Below are positions 14,871-24,598 of a stretch of 64,000 nucleotides of DNA, in pieces. The stretch is from assembly GCA_947453725.1 (NCBI GenBank), contig CANGHH010000010.1, positions 62,001-126,000 on the forward strand. The letters run 5' to 3'. Positions within the stretch are counted from its first letter, which is position 1. Every line of letters begins with the position of its first letter. The notes beneath the pieces are model-generated. The model had not been told where the DNA came from, did no database searches, and worked only from the letters and a program-made list of their open reading frames with translations. Position numbers and translations under genes: made by a program. The stretch comes from Betaproteobacteria bacterium. GTDB lineage: Bacteria; Pseudomonadota; Gammaproteobacteria; Burkholderiales; Burkholderiaceae_C.

Positions 14871-16061
14871 TCAACGCCCGCCGAACATCATCCGCCGCGC
14901 CAGCCAGCCCTTGACCGGCGGCAGGGCCTCCAGTGCCGCCAGGCCCATGCCGCGCAGCGCGGCGGCGCCGGGCAGGGTCCAGGTGAAGCTGCGGGCCAGG
15001 AAGTCGGTGGTGGCGATCGTCGTCCAGCGGTCGGCGGCGCGGGCCCACTCGACGCGCTGCAGCGCGGCGTCCAGGTCGTCCGTCCAGCGCAGCGCGCCGA
15101 CCAGTTCGTGGGCGTCGCGCAGGCCCAGGTTCAGGCCCTGGCCGGCCACCGGGTGCAGGGTCTGCGCGGCGTTGCCGATGCGCACCGTTCGGCCGGCCAC
15201 CAGCGTGCGTTCGGCGTTCAAGCCCAGCGCGAAGGACTTCAGCGGCGACAGCGCCGTCAGCCGGCCGGCTGACGGCGGGAAGATGGTGTTCAGCACCGCC
15301 AGGCGCTGCGCGGTGTCGAGTTCGCGCACCGGGTCGTCGGCGTCGGCCACGCACCACACCAGCGCCGCGCGCTGCAGGCCGTCGCTGCCGCTGTCGTTCT
15401 GCGGTTTCAGCGGCAGCAGCGCGGCCGGGCCGTGCCGCGTGAAGCGTTCGAAGGCACGGCCGGCGGTGGCGCCTTGCAGCGCCACCGTGCCGACCCAGGC
15501 CGTCTGGCCGTAGCCCGCGGCGACGGCCTTGCGCGCCTGGTCGGCGAAGACGCCGCCCTCGGCGACGATGGCCAGGTCGAAACGTTCGGCAATCCCGGCG
15601 TCGACCTCGACGCCGCCGGGCAGCGGCTTCAAGGCGGCGACGGGCGCGCCGAAGCGGCTGTGCAGGCGCTGCGGCTGCGCAGCGGCGGCGGCCAGCCAGA
15701 CCTGCTGCAGCGGTGCCACCAGCGCGCCGTAGCCCAGCACCGCGCCGAGCTGCGCCACGCCCAGTTCTGCCGCACGCAGCAGCACCTGCGCGGCGCCCAG
15801 CGACGGGGGCTGCTGCGAGACGTGGACTTCGGTGATGGCCTGCGCCGCCGCCGCCGGCCAGGCGCCCAGGCGCTGCAGGAACTGCACGCTGCCCAGCGAC
15901 AGCGCCAGCGTGCGCGGGTCGCCGGCCACGTCGCGGTCGATCGGGCGGGCGTCGAAGAGCGTGATCTGGGCGTGCGGCAGCAGTTGCTGCGCGTGCAGCG
16001 CCAGCGCCAAGCCCACCGGGCCGGCGCCCACCACCGCGATCTGCCAAGCTGTGTTTGCCAC
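14871..16061 (-). CDS. ubiH: FAD-dependent ubiquinone-biosynthesis hydroxylase (UbiH type)
   Basis: 396 residues, GTG start immediately before the FAD motif IAVVGAGPVGLALALHA. The family's second FAD signature is RIGNAAQTLHPVAGQGLNLGLRD; the GNAAQTLHP form, rather than GDAAH, is typical of UbiH. It hydroxylates the aromatic ring during ubiquinone synthesis, peripheral to the inner membrane. It stands alone on the minus strand, 63 bp downstream of a histidine phosphatase gene. A paralogue of the UbiI/UbiF group cannot be excluded. Confidence 0.85.
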   Translation of the reverse strand: MANTAWQIAVVGAGPVGLALALHAQQLLPHAQITLFDARPIDRDVAGDPRTLALSLGSVQFLQRLGAWPAAAAQAITEVHVSQQPPSLGAAQVLLRAAELGVAQLGAVLGYGALVAPLQQVWLAAAAAQPQRLHSRFGAPVAALKPLPGGVEVDAGIAERFDLAIVAEGGVFADQARKAVAAGYGQTAWVGTVALQGATAGRAFERFTRHGPAALLPLKPQNDSGSDGLQRAALVWCVADADDPVRELDTAQRLAVLNTIFPPSAGRLTALSPLKSFALGLNAERTLVAGRTVRIGNAAQTLHPVAGQGLNLGLRDAHELVGALRWTDDLDAALQRVEWARAADRWTTIATTDFLARSFTWTLPGAAALRGMGLAALEALPPVKGWLARRMMFGGR

Positions 16062-16124
16062 TGTCTGTCCCGGGTTGCGCTGTGTTGCGTGCGACCGATT
16101 ATTCGTCGCGCGCCGCCGACCCGT

Positions 16125-16793
16125 TCACGAATAGGTCAACCAGTCGCGCCGTTCGGGGTGGTCCAGGTGCGGCACCTGGTTGTAGGCCTGCAGCATGCAG
16201 CGCTTGGGCGTGTAGGCGAACTCGGTGAGGGAGCTGTTGCGGGTGCGCATGTTCAGCTCGATCATCGTGGCGTCGGGCGCGCCCAGCACCTGCGCGATGG
16301 CGGTCGAGATCGGGCCGCCGCTGGACACGATCAGCACGTCGCCCTGGTGGTGCTGCCGCACATGGTCCAGCGCGCCGGTGACGCCCGCCACGAAGCCGGG
16401 CCAGCTGGGCATGCCCAGCGGCTGCGTGTCGCCGGCCATCCAGGCCGCCAGCGCCTGGCGCAGCAGGCGGAAGTGGGCGCGGTAGACCTCGGGGGTGTCG
16501 GGCCTGGCCAGCGGGCCGGGGTGGATGGCGCGGATCAGCGCCTCGCTGTCGTACTCGTTCAGCCCCGGCCATTCCAGCGCGTCGGGCAGGCTGCCGTGGC
16601 CGTCGGCGATGGCGGCCAGCGACTGGGCGTGGCGGCGCAGCGTGCCGCGCAGCACGCCGTCGAAGCGCGTGCCGCGCGCCGCGAACCATTGGCCCAGCGC
16701 CTGGCATTGGCGGGTACCCAGTTCGCTGAGCTGGTCGTAGTCGGCGGCGCCGAAGCTGGCTTGTCCGTGGCGGACGAGGTGGATGGTTCCCAT
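16125..16793 (-). CDS. Histidine phosphatase family protein (phosphoglycerate-mutase-like)
   Basis: 222 residues from the ATG at 16793, which gives MGTIHLVRHGQASFG; an ATG three codons upstream is also possible. The catalytic RHG is at residues 8-10. The second-histidine segment reads DVLIVSSGGPIST, where most members have SHGG, so the second histidine is missing from its usual place. It is probably a small-molecule phosphatase, perhaps with weak activity; the substrate is unknown. It lies 68 bp beyond the end of the chemotaxis operon on the same strand. Confidence 0.82.
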   Translation of the reverse strand: MGTIHLVRHGQASFGAADYDQLSELGTRQCQALGQWFAARGTRFDGVLRGTLRRHAQSLAAIADGHGSLPDALEWPGLNEYDSEALIRAIHPGPLARPDTPEVYRAHFRLLRQALAAWMAGDTQPLGMPSWPGFVAGVTGALDHVRQHHQGDVLIVSSGGPISTAIAQVLGAPDATMIELNMRTRNSSLTEFAYTPKRCMLQAYNQVPHLDHPERRDWLTYS

Positions 16794-16861
16794 GCGCAGC
16801 ATTGTCGGTGCGGCCCTGCGCAGTCCCTGTCGCGCCGGTGACCGGGTGGGCGTGCCGGGCT

Positions 16862-17929
16862 TCAGCCCCGCGCGTCGAACTGCAGGATCGCACCGGCCAC
16901 GCGGTCCAGCGGCAGGATCTGGTCCACCGCGCCGAGCTTGATGGCTTCCTTGGGCATGCCGAAGACCACGCAGCTGGCCTCGTCCTGCGCCACGGTGCGC
17001 GCGCCGCCGTCGTGCAGCAGTTTCATGCCGCGCGCGCCGTCGTCGCCCATGCCGGTGAGCATGATGGCCAGCACGTCGCCGCCGGCGCAGTCGGCGACCG
17101 ACTTGAACAGCACGTCGACGCTGGGCTTGTGGCGGTTGACGGGCGGGCCGTCGGCGACGACTGCGAAGTAGTGGCCCGAACTCTTGCGCAGCTGCATGTG
17201 CTTGCCGCCTGGCGCAATCAGCACCAGGCCGCGTTCCAGGCGGTCGCCGTCCTTGGCCTCGCGGATGCGCATGGCGCAGATGCCATTCATCCGCTCGGCG
17301 TACATCGCGGTGAACTTCTCGGGCATGTGCTGCACGATGGCGATGCCGGGTGTGTCGGCCGGCAAGGCGCCCAGCACCACCTCCAGTGCCTGTGTGCCGC
17401 CGGTGCTGCTGCCGATGAGCACCGGCTTGTTGACCGACAGCGAATGCAGCCCGGCGCGCGGCGCGGCCGCGGCGGCAGCCGCGCCGCCGGCAGCGCCCAC
17501 CCTGGCGGCCGCAGGCGCCGTCTGCCGCGGGCGTGATCGCGCGGCGGTCTTCAGCGCCGTCACCAGTTCACGCCGCGAGTCTTCCAGGAATTGCTTCAGC
17601 CCCAGCCGCGGCTTGGCCACGACGCCCACCGCGCCGGCCGCCATGGCCTCCAGCGCCATCTTGCTGCCCTCGGTGGTCAGGGTGCTGCAGATGACCGTGG
17701 GAATGGGTGCTTCGGCCATCTGCTGGCGCAGGAAGGTGATGCCGTCCATGCCGGGCATCTCGATGTCCAGCAGCAGGACGTCGGGCCGCTGCTTGCGGAT
17801 CATCGGCGCGGCGATCAGCGGATTGGGGGCACTGCCCTGCAATTCGATGTCGGCATCACCCTGCAGCAGGTGCGCCAGGGTCTGGCGCACGACCGCCGAA
17901 TCGTCGATCACGAACACCTTGATGGCCAT
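16862..17929 (-). CDS. cheB: Chemotaxis protein-glutamate methylesterase/glutamine deamidase CheB
   Basis: 355 residues. A receiver domain (1-120) has the phosphoacceptor D55 in LLLDIEMPG. A low-complexity Ala/Arg linker (about 130-160) leads to the methylesterase domain with S175 in IGSSTGG, H201 in IVQHMPEKFT and D297 in TGMGDDGARG, the complete triad. It removes methyl groups from MCPs and deamidates them when phosphorylated by CheA. It is the last gene of the long minus-strand che operon, 24 bp after cheD. A partner MCP in the operon carries a C-terminal docking-type pentapeptide. Confidence 0.96.
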   Translation of the reverse strand: MAIKVFVIDDSAVVRQTLAHLLQGDADIELQGSAPNPLIAAPMIRKQRPDVLLLDIEMPGMDGITFLRQQMAEAPIPTVICSTLTTEGSKMALEAMAAGAVGVVAKPRLGLKQFLEDSRRELVTALKTAARSRPRQTAPAAARVGAAGGAAAAAAAPRAGLHSLSVNKPVLIGSSTGGTQALEVVLGALPADTPGIAIVQHMPEKFTAMYAERMNGICAMRIREAKDGDRLERGLVLIAPGGKHMQLRKSSGHYFAVVADGPPVNRHKPSVDVLFKSVADCAGGDVLAIMLTGMGDDGARGMKLLHDGGARTVAQDEASCVVFGMPKEAIKLGAVDQILPLDRVAGAILQFDARG

Positions 17930-17953
17930 CGCGGTTCCAGGTTGAGAGCAGGT

Positions 17954-18427
17954 TCAGATGGCGACGGCGACGGCCTGCGGCGCGTCGGGGCCGACGGTCC
18001 AGGTCAGCTTGCGGTAGGTGCTGCCGCCGACATCGCTGTGCAGCACGCGCACGCCGTCTTGCGCCAGCGCGTCCAGCGTCCAGCGCGCGTTGTTGGCGCC
18101 GACGTGGGTGTCGCCGCCGAACAGGCCCGGGAACATGTTGCCGCCGCCGTAAACGTAGGCCTCGCACAGCTGCGGCGCAATGCCGCGTTCGCGCAGCAGG
18201 GCGTACATGCGGTTCAGCGCCGCGTCGCCCCAGGCCGCGTCACGGGACCCGCTGGGGTTTGCCGTGGTGTGCACGATGTGGCACATCGCGCCCACCGTGC
18301 GCCGGGGGTCGGTCAGCACCACGGCGATGCACGAACCCAGCAGCGTGGCGTAACGGTCGCCGCGCGCGCCACAGGCCACGTCGCCGGGGTGCAGGGTTTG
18401 TAGCAGGCCATGCGTCACATCCAGCAT
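17954..18427 (-). CDS. cheD: Chemoreceptor glutamine deamidase CheD
   Basis: 157 residues from the ATG at 18427; a GTG one codon upstream is possible. Both overlap the cheR stop (GTGATG), so translation is coupled. The catalytic cysteine is C33 in LLGSCIAVVL, the histidine H50 in GAMCHIVH, and the family segment YVYGGGNMFPG follows. CheD deamidates receptor glutamines and in many bacteria links CheC to receptors; no cheC is in this cluster. It lies between cheR and cheB, the common order in Betaproteobacteria. Confidence 0.95.
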   Translation of the reverse strand: MLDVTHGLLQTLHPGDVACGARGDRYATLLGSCIAVVLTDPRRTVGAMCHIVHTTANPSGSRDAAWGDAALNRMYALLRERGIAPQLCEAYVYGGGNMFPGLFGGDTHVGANNARWTLDALAQDGVRVLHSDVGGSTYRKLTWTVGPDAPQAVAVAI

Positions 18428-19245
18428 CACGATGCGGCGGTCTGCTTCCTGAACGCGCCCGGGGCCAAGGTCGTGATCGGCGTCTTGCAGGGTACGCGGC
18501 CTTCTGCGGTGCCGATGAAGAAGAGGCCGCCGGGCCGCAGTTGCGTCAGCACGCTGTCCACCACGGCAGCCTTGGTCGGGGGGTCGAAGTAGATCAGCAC
18601 ATTGCGCAGGAAGATCACGTCGAAGGGGCCCAGGTCCTCGATGGGCTCACACAGGTTGAGCTGGCCGAAGCGCACGCGCTCGCGCAGCTTCGGGCTCATC
18701 TGCACCAGGCCCTCGCTCTCGCCCTCGCCGCGCAGGCAGTAGCGCTTCACGCGTTCGGGCGCCGTGTCGCGCAGCCGCTCTTCGGGGAAGATGCCGCGCG
18801 AGGCGCTCTGCAGCACGCGGTCGCTGATGTCGGTGCCCAGGACGGACCAGTCGTTGCCGATGCGCCCCTGCTGCGCCATGTCGGCCAGCAGCATGGCCGT
18901 GCTGTAGGCCTCGTCCCCAAAAGAACTGGCGGCGCTCCACACGCGTGCGCTGCGCGGCTTCTCGCGTGCCAGCGTTTCTTCCAGCACCGCGTAGTGGGCC
19001 GGTTCGCGGAAGAAGTAGGTCTCGTTGGTGGTCAGCAGGTCCACCGCCATCTGGAACTCGCCGCCCTCGTCGGCTTCGATCATCGCGGCGTAGGCCTCGA
19101 AGCTGGCCAGCCCCAGGCGCTGGATGCGCGGGGCCAGGCGCGACGAGATCAGCGGCTTCTTGCTGATCGCAAAGCTCAGGCCGATGCTGTCGTACATCAG
19201 TCCGCTGATCTTCTCGAAGGCGCGGTCGCTCAGGGTGGCTTGCAT
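18427..19245 (-). CDS. cheR: Chemotaxis protein methyltransferase CheR
   Basis: 272 residues. An N-terminal helical domain (ISGLMYDSIGLSFAISKKPL) precedes the SAM-dependent methyltransferase domain. The SAM motif reads VWSAASSFGDEAYSTAML, a variant of the usual A-C-S-T-G-E-E-P-Y-S. The later FDVIFLRNVLIYFDPPTK is the standard post-motif with the N-V-x-x-Y-F. It methylates glutamates on MCP signalling helices. It lies between cheW and cheD, 18 bp after cheW. Confidence 0.95.
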   Translation of the reverse strand: MQATLSDRAFEKISGLMYDSIGLSFAISKKPLISSRLAPRIQRLGLASFEAYAAMIEADEGGEFQMAVDLLTTNETYFFREPAHYAVLEETLAREKPRSARVWSAASSFGDEAYSTAMLLADMAQQGRIGNDWSVLGTDISDRVLQSASRGIFPEERLRDTAPERVKRYCLRGEGESEGLVQMSPKLRERVRFGQLNLCEPIEDLGPFDVIFLRNVLIYFDPPTKAAVVDSVLTQLRPGGLFFIGTAEGRVPCKTPITTLAPGAFRKQTAAS

Positions 19246-19263
19246 GGTCGTTTTCGGTTCCGG

Positions 19264-19785
19264 TCAGGCCGCGATCTGGGCGGCTTCGCACAGCTCGGCC
19301 ATCTCGCCCATGTCGAAGGCGCGGTCGGGCTCGAGCAGGATGACGAAGCGGTTCGCCACCTTGCCCATGCCGCGGATGAAGTCGCGCTTCACGGTCGTGC
19401 CGAAGTTCGGCGGCGGCTCGATCTGCGCCGCCGCGATCTCGATGACCTCGCTGACCGCGTCGACCATCAAGCCGAGTTCGACGCGCTCGCTGCTGCCGTC
19501 CGTGACGCGGGTCGAGTCGAAGATGACGATGCAGGTCTTCTTGGACAGCTTGGCCGGCGATCGGCCGAAGCGGGCGTGCAGGTCGATGACCGGCACCACC
19601 GCGCCGCGCAGGTTGATGACGCCGCGCACGAAGCCCGGCATCAGCGGCACCGTGGTCATCGGGCCGACCTGGATGATTTCGCGCACGGTGCGGATGTCCA
19701 TCGCGAAGACCTCGTCGCCCAAGGTGAAGGTGAGGTACTGCGCGGCGGCGTCGTCTTGGGCGACGCCCGGGTTGCTTGGCTTCAT
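19264..19785 (-). CDS. cheW: Chemotaxis coupling protein CheW
   Basis: 173 residues from the ATG at 19785 (MKPSNPG). The CheW fold starts at YLTFTLGDEVFAMDI and includes VREIIQVG, FVRGVINLRGAVVPVIDL and LGLMVDAVSEVIEI. It joins CheA to MCP arrays at the pole or in the cytoplasm. It is preceded 13 bp upstream by the PAS-containing MCP gene and followed by cheR, so the operon encodes its own coupling protein. Confidence 0.95.
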   Translation of the reverse strand: MKPSNPGVAQDDAAAQYLTFTLGDEVFAMDIRTVREIIQVGPMTTVPLMPGFVRGVINLRGAVVPVIDLHARFGRSPAKLSKKTCIVIFDSTRVTDGSSERVELGLMVDAVSEVIEIAAAQIEPPPNFGTTVKRDFIRGMGKVANRFVILLEPDRAFDMGEMAELCEAAQIAA

Positions 19786-19798
19786 GGGCGGCCCCGGT

Positions 19799-22030
19799 TC
19801 AGTAAGGGCGGAAGTTGCCGTTGGTGCCCGTGGCCGCCACCAGGCGCGCCCCGCCAGTCGGCTTGACGCCGCCGCGCAGCGGCGAGTTCGGCGCGCGTCG
19901 CTCGACCATGCCGCTGTCGGCCTTGCCATGACCCGATTTCCGCGCGGCCGGTGCCGGAGCGGCGGCGGCCGTGAGGGTGAAGAAGGCCACCGACTGCTGC
20001 AACTGCTCGGCCTGGCCGCTCAGCTCTTCGCTGGTCGCGGCCAGCTCTTCCGAGGCCGAGGCGTTCTGCTGCGTGGCCTTGCTCAGTTGGCCCATCGCGC
20101 CGCCGATCTGCGTGACGCTGGCGCTCTGCTCTTGCGAGGCGGCAGCGATCTCCTGCACCAGCTCGCTCGTCTTCTGGATGCTGGGCACGATCTCGTCGAG
20201 CAGCTTGCCGGCGCGCTCGGCCGTGCTGACCGAATTGCCGGCCAGGTCGCCGATTTCCTTGGCCGCTTCCTGGCTGCGCTCGGCCAGCTTGCGCACCTCG
20301 GCCGCCACCACCGCAAAGCCCTTGCCGTGTTCGCCGGCTCGCGCCGCCTCGATGGCCGCGTTCAGCGCCAGCAGGTTGGTCTGGTAGGCGATGTCGTCGA
20401 CGATGCTGATCTTCTGTGCGATCTGCTTCATCGCCTGGACCGTCTGCGTCACCGCGCTGCCGCCTTCACCGGCTTCCTTGCTGGCCTTGGTGGCCATGGT
20501 GTCGGTGATCTTGGCGTTGTCGCTGTTCTGCGTGATGCTGGCACTCATCAGGTCGATGGACGCGGTGGTCTCCTCGACGGAACTGGCCTGTTCGCTGGCG
20601 CTCTGGCTCAGGCTCTGCGCGGTGGCGCTGACCTGGTTGGCTGCGCCGGTCAGCGCGTCGGCCGCACTGCGCACCTCGTCGATGATGCCCGACAGCTTTT
20701 CGCAGGTGCTGTTGGCGTCGTTTTTGACCTGGTCGAAGACGCCCTCGGCGTCGCGGTGGATGCGCTGCGTCAGGTCGCCGCTGGCCAGCGCGCTGAACAC
20801 GCGGCCCACGTCTTCGATGATGGCGCTGAGCTTCTCGCTGGTGGCGTTGGCGTCGTCCTTGACCTGGCCGAACACGCCGTCGTAGTCCCGGCTGATGCGC
20901 TGGCTCAGGTCGCCGGCCGACAGCGCGCCGAACACGCGCCCGACGTCTTCGAAGATCACGCCCGTGGTCTCCATCAGCGCGTTGACGCCTTCGCACAGGC
21001 TCTTGATCGGGCCGCTCTTGCCGTCCAGCGGTATGCGCTGGGTCAGGTCGCCGTTCTTGGCTGCCGTGGTCACGCCCTGGGCCTGCTCCACGGCCTGCTC
21101 CAGCATGCGCGTGGCGTTGATCTGCGCCGTTACGTCGGTGGCGATCTTCACGATCTTCGCCACCCGGCCCATTTCGTCTTTCACCGGCGCGTAAACGGCC
21201 TGGATCCAGATCTCCTTGCCGGCCTTGGTGATGCGCTTGAAGACGTCGTTCTGCGGCTTGCCGGCGTTCAGGTCGCGCCAGAAGTCCGCGTACTCGTGGC
21301 TGCTGGCGTAGCCGGATTCGACGAAGGTGCGGTGGTGGCGGCCCTTGATCTCGTCCAGCGCATAACCCAGGGCGCCGAGGAAGTTCTTGTTGGCGTGCAG
21401 CACGTGGCCGCCGAGGTCGAACTCGATGTAGGCGTAGCTCTGGTCGATGGCGTCCAGGATGCCCTTGGCGTTTTGCCGTTCCAGTTCGGCGGCGGTGATG
21501 TCGTAGCGCACGCCCAGGTACTTCATGGGCTTGCCGTTCTCGCCCAGGATGGGCGCGATGACGGCGTCGACGTAATAAGGCGTGCCGTCCTTGGCGCGGT
21601 TCTTCACCACGCCGCGGAAGATGTCGCCGCGGCCGATGGTGGACCACATCTGCTTGAACACCTCCTTGGGCATGTCAGGGTGCCGGGTGGTGTTGTGGCC
21701 GTGGCCGATCAGTTCGTGCTTCGGGTACTTCGACACCTCGAGGAACTTCTCGTTGACGCACAGGATGTCGCCCTTCTTGTCGGCCTCCGAGACGATGCTG
21801 GTCAGGTTCATGATGTCGGTCCGCACCTTCAGCTCGGACTCGACCTCGTCCAGCCGGGCCTTGATTTGGGCCAGCGTGGCGGCGGTGTCGACGCGTTCGG
21901 CGTCGGCGCTGCTGCGCGCGGCCTCGGCGGCTTGAGCGGCGGCAGTGGCGGCAGCTGCCCGCTGCTGTGCTGCGTCGAGTTCGGCGCCCGCCAGCAAGCG
22001 TGCGATCCAGGAGGTGGTGGGTGCGTTCAT
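19799..22030 (-). CDS. Soluble methyl-accepting chemotaxis protein with two PAS domains and a C-terminal tether
   Basis: 743 residues with no membrane segment. A coiled-coil-prone Ala-rich start (10-70) is followed by PAS1 (about 75-180) and PAS2 (about 190-305). PAS1 contains [12 protein letters not shown], matching the FAD-binding PAS of Aer (R116, H117, D119); the Aer tryptophan two turns later is F138 here. Residues 312-451 are HAMP-like, including a 45-residue tandem repeat. The signalling hairpin lies around 540-600 ([27 protein letters not shown] has the conserved tip; quoted in parts). After a flexible linker the protein ends NFRPY, which fits the CheR/CheB docking pattern x-aromatic-x-x-aromatic. 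Its ATG overlaps the cheA stop. Likely a cytoplasmic redox or energy sensor. Confidence 0.92.
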   Translation of the reverse strand: MNAPTTSWIARLLAGAELDAAQQRAAAATAAAQAAEAARSSADAERVDTAATLAQIKARLDEVESELKVRTDIMNLTSIVSEADKKGDILCVNEKFLEVSKYPKHELIGHGHNTTRHPDMPKEVFKQMWSTIGRGDIFRGVVKNRAKDGTPYYVDAVIAPILGENGKPMKYLGVRYDITAAELERQNAKGILDAIDQSYAYIEFDLGGHVLHANKNFLGALGYALDEIKGRHHRTFVESGYASSHEYADFWRDLNAGKPQNDVFKRITKAGKEIWIQAVYAPVKDEMGRVAKIVKIATDVTAQINATRMLEQAVEQAQGVTTAAKNGDLTQRIPLDGKSGPIKSLCEGVNALMETTGVIFEDVGRVFGALSAGDLSQRISRDYDGVFGQVKDDANATSEKLSAIIEDVGRVFSALASGDLTQRIHRDAEGVFDQVKNDANSTCEKLSGIIDEVRSAADALTGAANQVSATAQSLSQSASEQASSVEETTASIDLMSASITQNSDNAKITDTMATKASKEAGEGGSAVTQTVQAMKQIAQKISIVDDIAYQTNLLALNAAIEAARAGEHGKGFAVVAAEVRKLAERSQEAAKEIGDLAGNSVSTAERAGKLLDEIVPSIQKTSELVQEIAAASQEQSASVTQIGGAMGQLSKATQQNASASEELAATSEELSGQAEQLQQSVAFFTLTAAAAPAPAARKSGHGKADSGMVERRAPNSPLRGGVKPTGGARLVAATGTNGNFRPY
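20678..20947 (-). repeat. Tandem 135-bp repeat inside the PAS-MCP gene
   Basis: Two adjacent 135-bp units (20813-20947 and 20678-20812) encode 45-residue copies at residues 362-406 and 407-451. Both begin EDVGRVF or DVGRVF and share GDLxQRI, RDxxGVFxQVK and SEKLS/CEKLS elements. A weaker third copy may precede them (residues 320-360). They look like duplicated HAMP-type helices that relay the signal from the PAS domains to the kinase-control hairpin. Confidence 0.8.
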
Positions 22031-24243
22031 GTCGTGGTTCCTTGTTCGGTCAGGGTCGCGTTGCGGCCGGTGTGGGCGTGGTGGGTGCTGCGGTGGGCAG
22101 GGCCGGGCTCGGCCTGGCTTCTCGGCACCCGGGCTGACGAGCCCGGCGGCTCCGCGGCCAGTTGGCTGAGTGCGCTGACATCGAAGATCAGCGCCACCTC
22201 GCCGTTGCCCAGGATGGAGGAGCCGGCCATGCCGCGCAGGCTGCGGAACATGCGGCCCAGCGGCTTGATCACCGTCTGGTGCTGGCCCAGCAGTTGGTCG
22301 ACGCGCACGCCGTAGCGCCGGCCGCCGGCCTGCAGCACGACCACGCTGGTGCGCTCCGGCTCCGGGCCGTCCAGCGCGTACAGGGTGCGCAGGCTGACCA
22401 CCGGCAGCACCTGGCTGCGCAGTTCGACGAAGCCACGGCCGCGCTCGTCGGTCTCGCTGACCGCCGCGCGGTTCTCGATGACCTCGACCACCGCGTCCAG
22501 CGGGAAGATCAGCTTGGAGTTGCCCACGCCGACCAGGAAGCCGTCGATGATGGCCAGCGTCAGCGGCAGGCGGATGTCGATGCGCGAGCCGAGGCCGGGC
22601 TCGCTGTGCAGCGTGACCGTGCCGCGCAGCGCCTCGATGTTGCGGCGCACGACGTCCATGCCCACGCCACGGCCGGACAGGTTGGTCACCTTCTCGGCCG
22701 TGCTGAAGCCGGGCTCGAAGATCAGTCTGTCGATGTCCTCGTCGGCAGGCCGCACGCCCGGTTCCACCAGGCCGCGGTCCCAGGCGCGTTGCAGCACTTT
22801 TTCGCGCTGGATGCCTTGGCCGTCGTCGCTGATGCGGATCAGCACGCTGCCGCTTTCGTGGCAGGCGCTCAGCAACAGCTTGCCCTGGCCGGGCTTGCCG
22901 GCGGCCAGCCGCTGCCCGGGCGTTTCCAGGCCGTGGTCCAGCGCGTTGCGCACCAGGTGCATCAGCGGGTCGGCGATGCGCTCGACCATGCTCTTGTCCA
23001 GTTCGGTCTCGCCGCCCTGGATGTCGAGCAGCACGTCCTTGCCCAGATCGGCCGCGGTGTCGCGCACCACACGGCGGAAGCGGCTGAAGGTCTCGCCGAT
23101 GGGCACCATGCGCAACTGCAGCGTGCCGTTGCGGATCTCCTCCACCAGCCGGCTGATCTGGCCGTTGGCCTCGATCAGCGCGCCCTGCCGCGTCTGCCGC
23201 GCCAGCAGGGCCGCGCCAGCGCCCGCGATGACCAGTTCGCCCAGCAGGTTGATGACGGCGTCCAGGCGATCGGCCTGCACGCGGATGTAGCGGCCGCTGG
23301 TGTCTTCGCCACCGCTATCCTTGGGTGCGGCCGGCTTGCCCTTGGCCGGCTTGTTCAGCGCGGCGTTGACCACCTGCGGGCTGACACCCGCGGTGGCTTG
23401 CAGGATCTCGCTCAGCTGTGGGTCGTCGGGCAGGTCGTCGAGGAGCCCGGCATCGGCTTCGGCGGTGGCGTCTGGGGCCAACACCTGCAAGGTGCAGTCG
23501 TCGCGCACGAAGCTGAAGGCGCCTTCGATCTCATCACGCGATGCGCCGGTTTCCAGATCCAGCTCGAAGGCCAGGTGGCAGGTCTCGGGGTCCAGCTGGT
23601 CCAGCGCCGGCACGGCCTCGCTGTCGCAGACCAGCTTGGGCATTTCGCCCAGCCCGCGCAGGTAGTTCAGCAGGGCCATCGGGTCCATGCCGTTGCGGAA
23701 GGTATCGGGGCCGAAGGCGGCCGAGACGTGCCAGCGGCGCGAGGGCGGGGCCGCTGCACCGTCCTCGCGCAAGCCTGACAAGGCTGCATCGGGTTCGGCC
23801 GCCGGCAAGTCCGGGCTGTCGCCGGCCGCCGCTTGCAGCCGCTCCACCAGCGCGGCACGCGCAGCCAGCGCGTCGGCAGGCTCATCGTCGTCGTCGTCGG
23901 CGGCACTGGCCTGGGCAATCAGCGTGCGCAACTGGTCGTTGCACTGCAGCAGCAGTGTGCTGAGCCCCGGCGTCAGGTCGAGCTGGCCTTCGCGCAGCCG
24001 GTCCAGCAGCGTTTCGACGTGGTGCGTGAAGGCCACCACCTTGTCCAGCCCGAAGATGCCGGCCGAGCCCTTGACGGTGTGGGCGCAGCGGAACAAGGCG
24101 TTCAGCAGTTCGCTGTCGCCCGGCGCGTCTTCCAATTGCAGCAGCAACTGTTCCAGGCTTTCGATCTGCTCCTGGGCTTCGCTGATGAAGGCCGGCAGCA
24201 CTTCGCGGATGAAGCTCAGGTCGTGGTCTTGATCGCGCTTCAT
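22027..24243 (-). CDS. cheA: Chemotaxis histidine kinase CheA
   Basis: 738 residues from the ATG at 24243. The Hpt domain (P1) has the phosphorylated H55 in [14 protein letters not shown] second, poorly conserved module (about 200-320, [16 protein letters not shown]) takes the P2 position. P3 starts near [20 protein letters not shown], the ATPase domain has [22 protein letters not shown] and GRGVGMDVV, and the C-terminal CheW-like domain has [17 protein letters not shown]. It phosphorylates CheY and CheB. The stop overlaps the PAS-MCP start (ATGA) and the start overlaps the STAS gene stop, so three genes are coupled. Confidence 0.96.
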   Translation of the reverse strand: MKRDQDHDLSFIREVLPAFISEAQEQIESLEQLLLQLEDAPGDSELLNALFRCAHTVKGSAGIFGLDKVVAFTHHVETLLDRLREGQLDLTPGLSTLLLQCNDQLRTLIAQASAADDDDDEPADALAARAALVERLQAAAGDSPDLPAAEPDAALSGLREDGAAAPPSRRWHVSAAFGPDTFRNGMDPMALLNYLRGLGEMPKLVCDSEAVPALDQLDPETCHLAFELDLETGASRDEIEGAFSFVRDDCTLQVLAPDATAEADAGLLDDLPDDPQLSEILQATAGVSPQVVNAALNKPAKGKPAAPKDSGGEDTSGRYIRVQADRLDAVINLLGELVIAGAGAALLARQTRQGALIEANGQISRLVEEIRNGTLQLRMVPIGETFSRFRRVVRDTAADLGKDVLLDIQGGETELDKSMVERIADPLMHLVRNALDHGLETPGQRLAAGKPGQGKLLLSACHESGSVLIRISDDGQGIQREKVLQRAWDRGLVEPGVRPADEDIDRLIFEPGFSTAEKVTNLSGRGVGMDVVRRNIEALRGTVTLHSEPGLGSRIDIRLPLTLAIIDGFLVGVGNSKLIFPLDAVVEVIENRAAVSETDERGRGFVELRSQVLPVVSLRTLYALDGPEPERTSVVVLQAGGRRYGVRVDQLLGQHQTVIKPLGRMFRSLRGMAGSSILGNGEVALIFDVSALSQLAAEPPGSSARVPRSQAEPGPAHRSTHHAHTGRNATLTEQGTTT

Positions 24244-24566
24244 GCGGGTTTTCCTTCGGCCGCGTGGCCCTGCAACCAATCGCCCAGACCCAGCGCCTGG
24301 CAGCCGGCCCACAGCACGCCGCTGGGCGCCCGGACGCGAAGCGCGCGCCCGCTTTCGCTGACGGCGCGCGCCAATGACAGCAGCAGTTGCAGCCCGGCGC
24401 CGTCCACCTGCTCGACGGCTGCGGCCTGCACCTCGGCCGGCGTGTTGGCTGCGCCCTGCTGCAGCCAGGCCAGCCACTGCGGGTGCAACTCGCCCACGGT
24501 GTAGATCGTCAGTTCGGCTGGCAGGGCCAGCGGCAGGGCAGCGGTTGCTTTGGTGCGTCGGGCCAT
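24240..24566 (-). CDS. STAS-domain protein in chemotaxis operon
   Basis: 108 residues from the ATG at 24566, which has GGAG upstream; the longer reading lacks one. The STAS fold shows in LTIYTVGELHPQWLAWL and VEQVDGAGLQLLLSLARA. The regulatory serine that anti-sigma antagonists carry after the D (D-S-S-G or D-A-S-G) is replaced here (D-G-A-G). It therefore cannot be switched by phosphorylation at that site. It lies between cheY and cheA, overlapping cheA by 4 bp. STAS proteins occur in several che clusters, but their role is not settled. Confidence 0.8.
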   Translation of the reverse strand: MARRTKATAALPLALPAELTIYTVGELHPQWLAWLQQGAANTPAEVQAAAVEQVDGAGLQLLLSLARAVSESGRALRVRAPSGVLWAGCQALGLGDWLQGHAAEGKPA

Positions 24567-24598
24567 GGTGTGCTCCGTGCGTTGGGGGTGCACCCGGC

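Noticed and set aside
19124..22315. 1063-codon plus-strand frame antisense to cheW and the MCP
   Set aside because: Mirror image of the true genes; no family motif.
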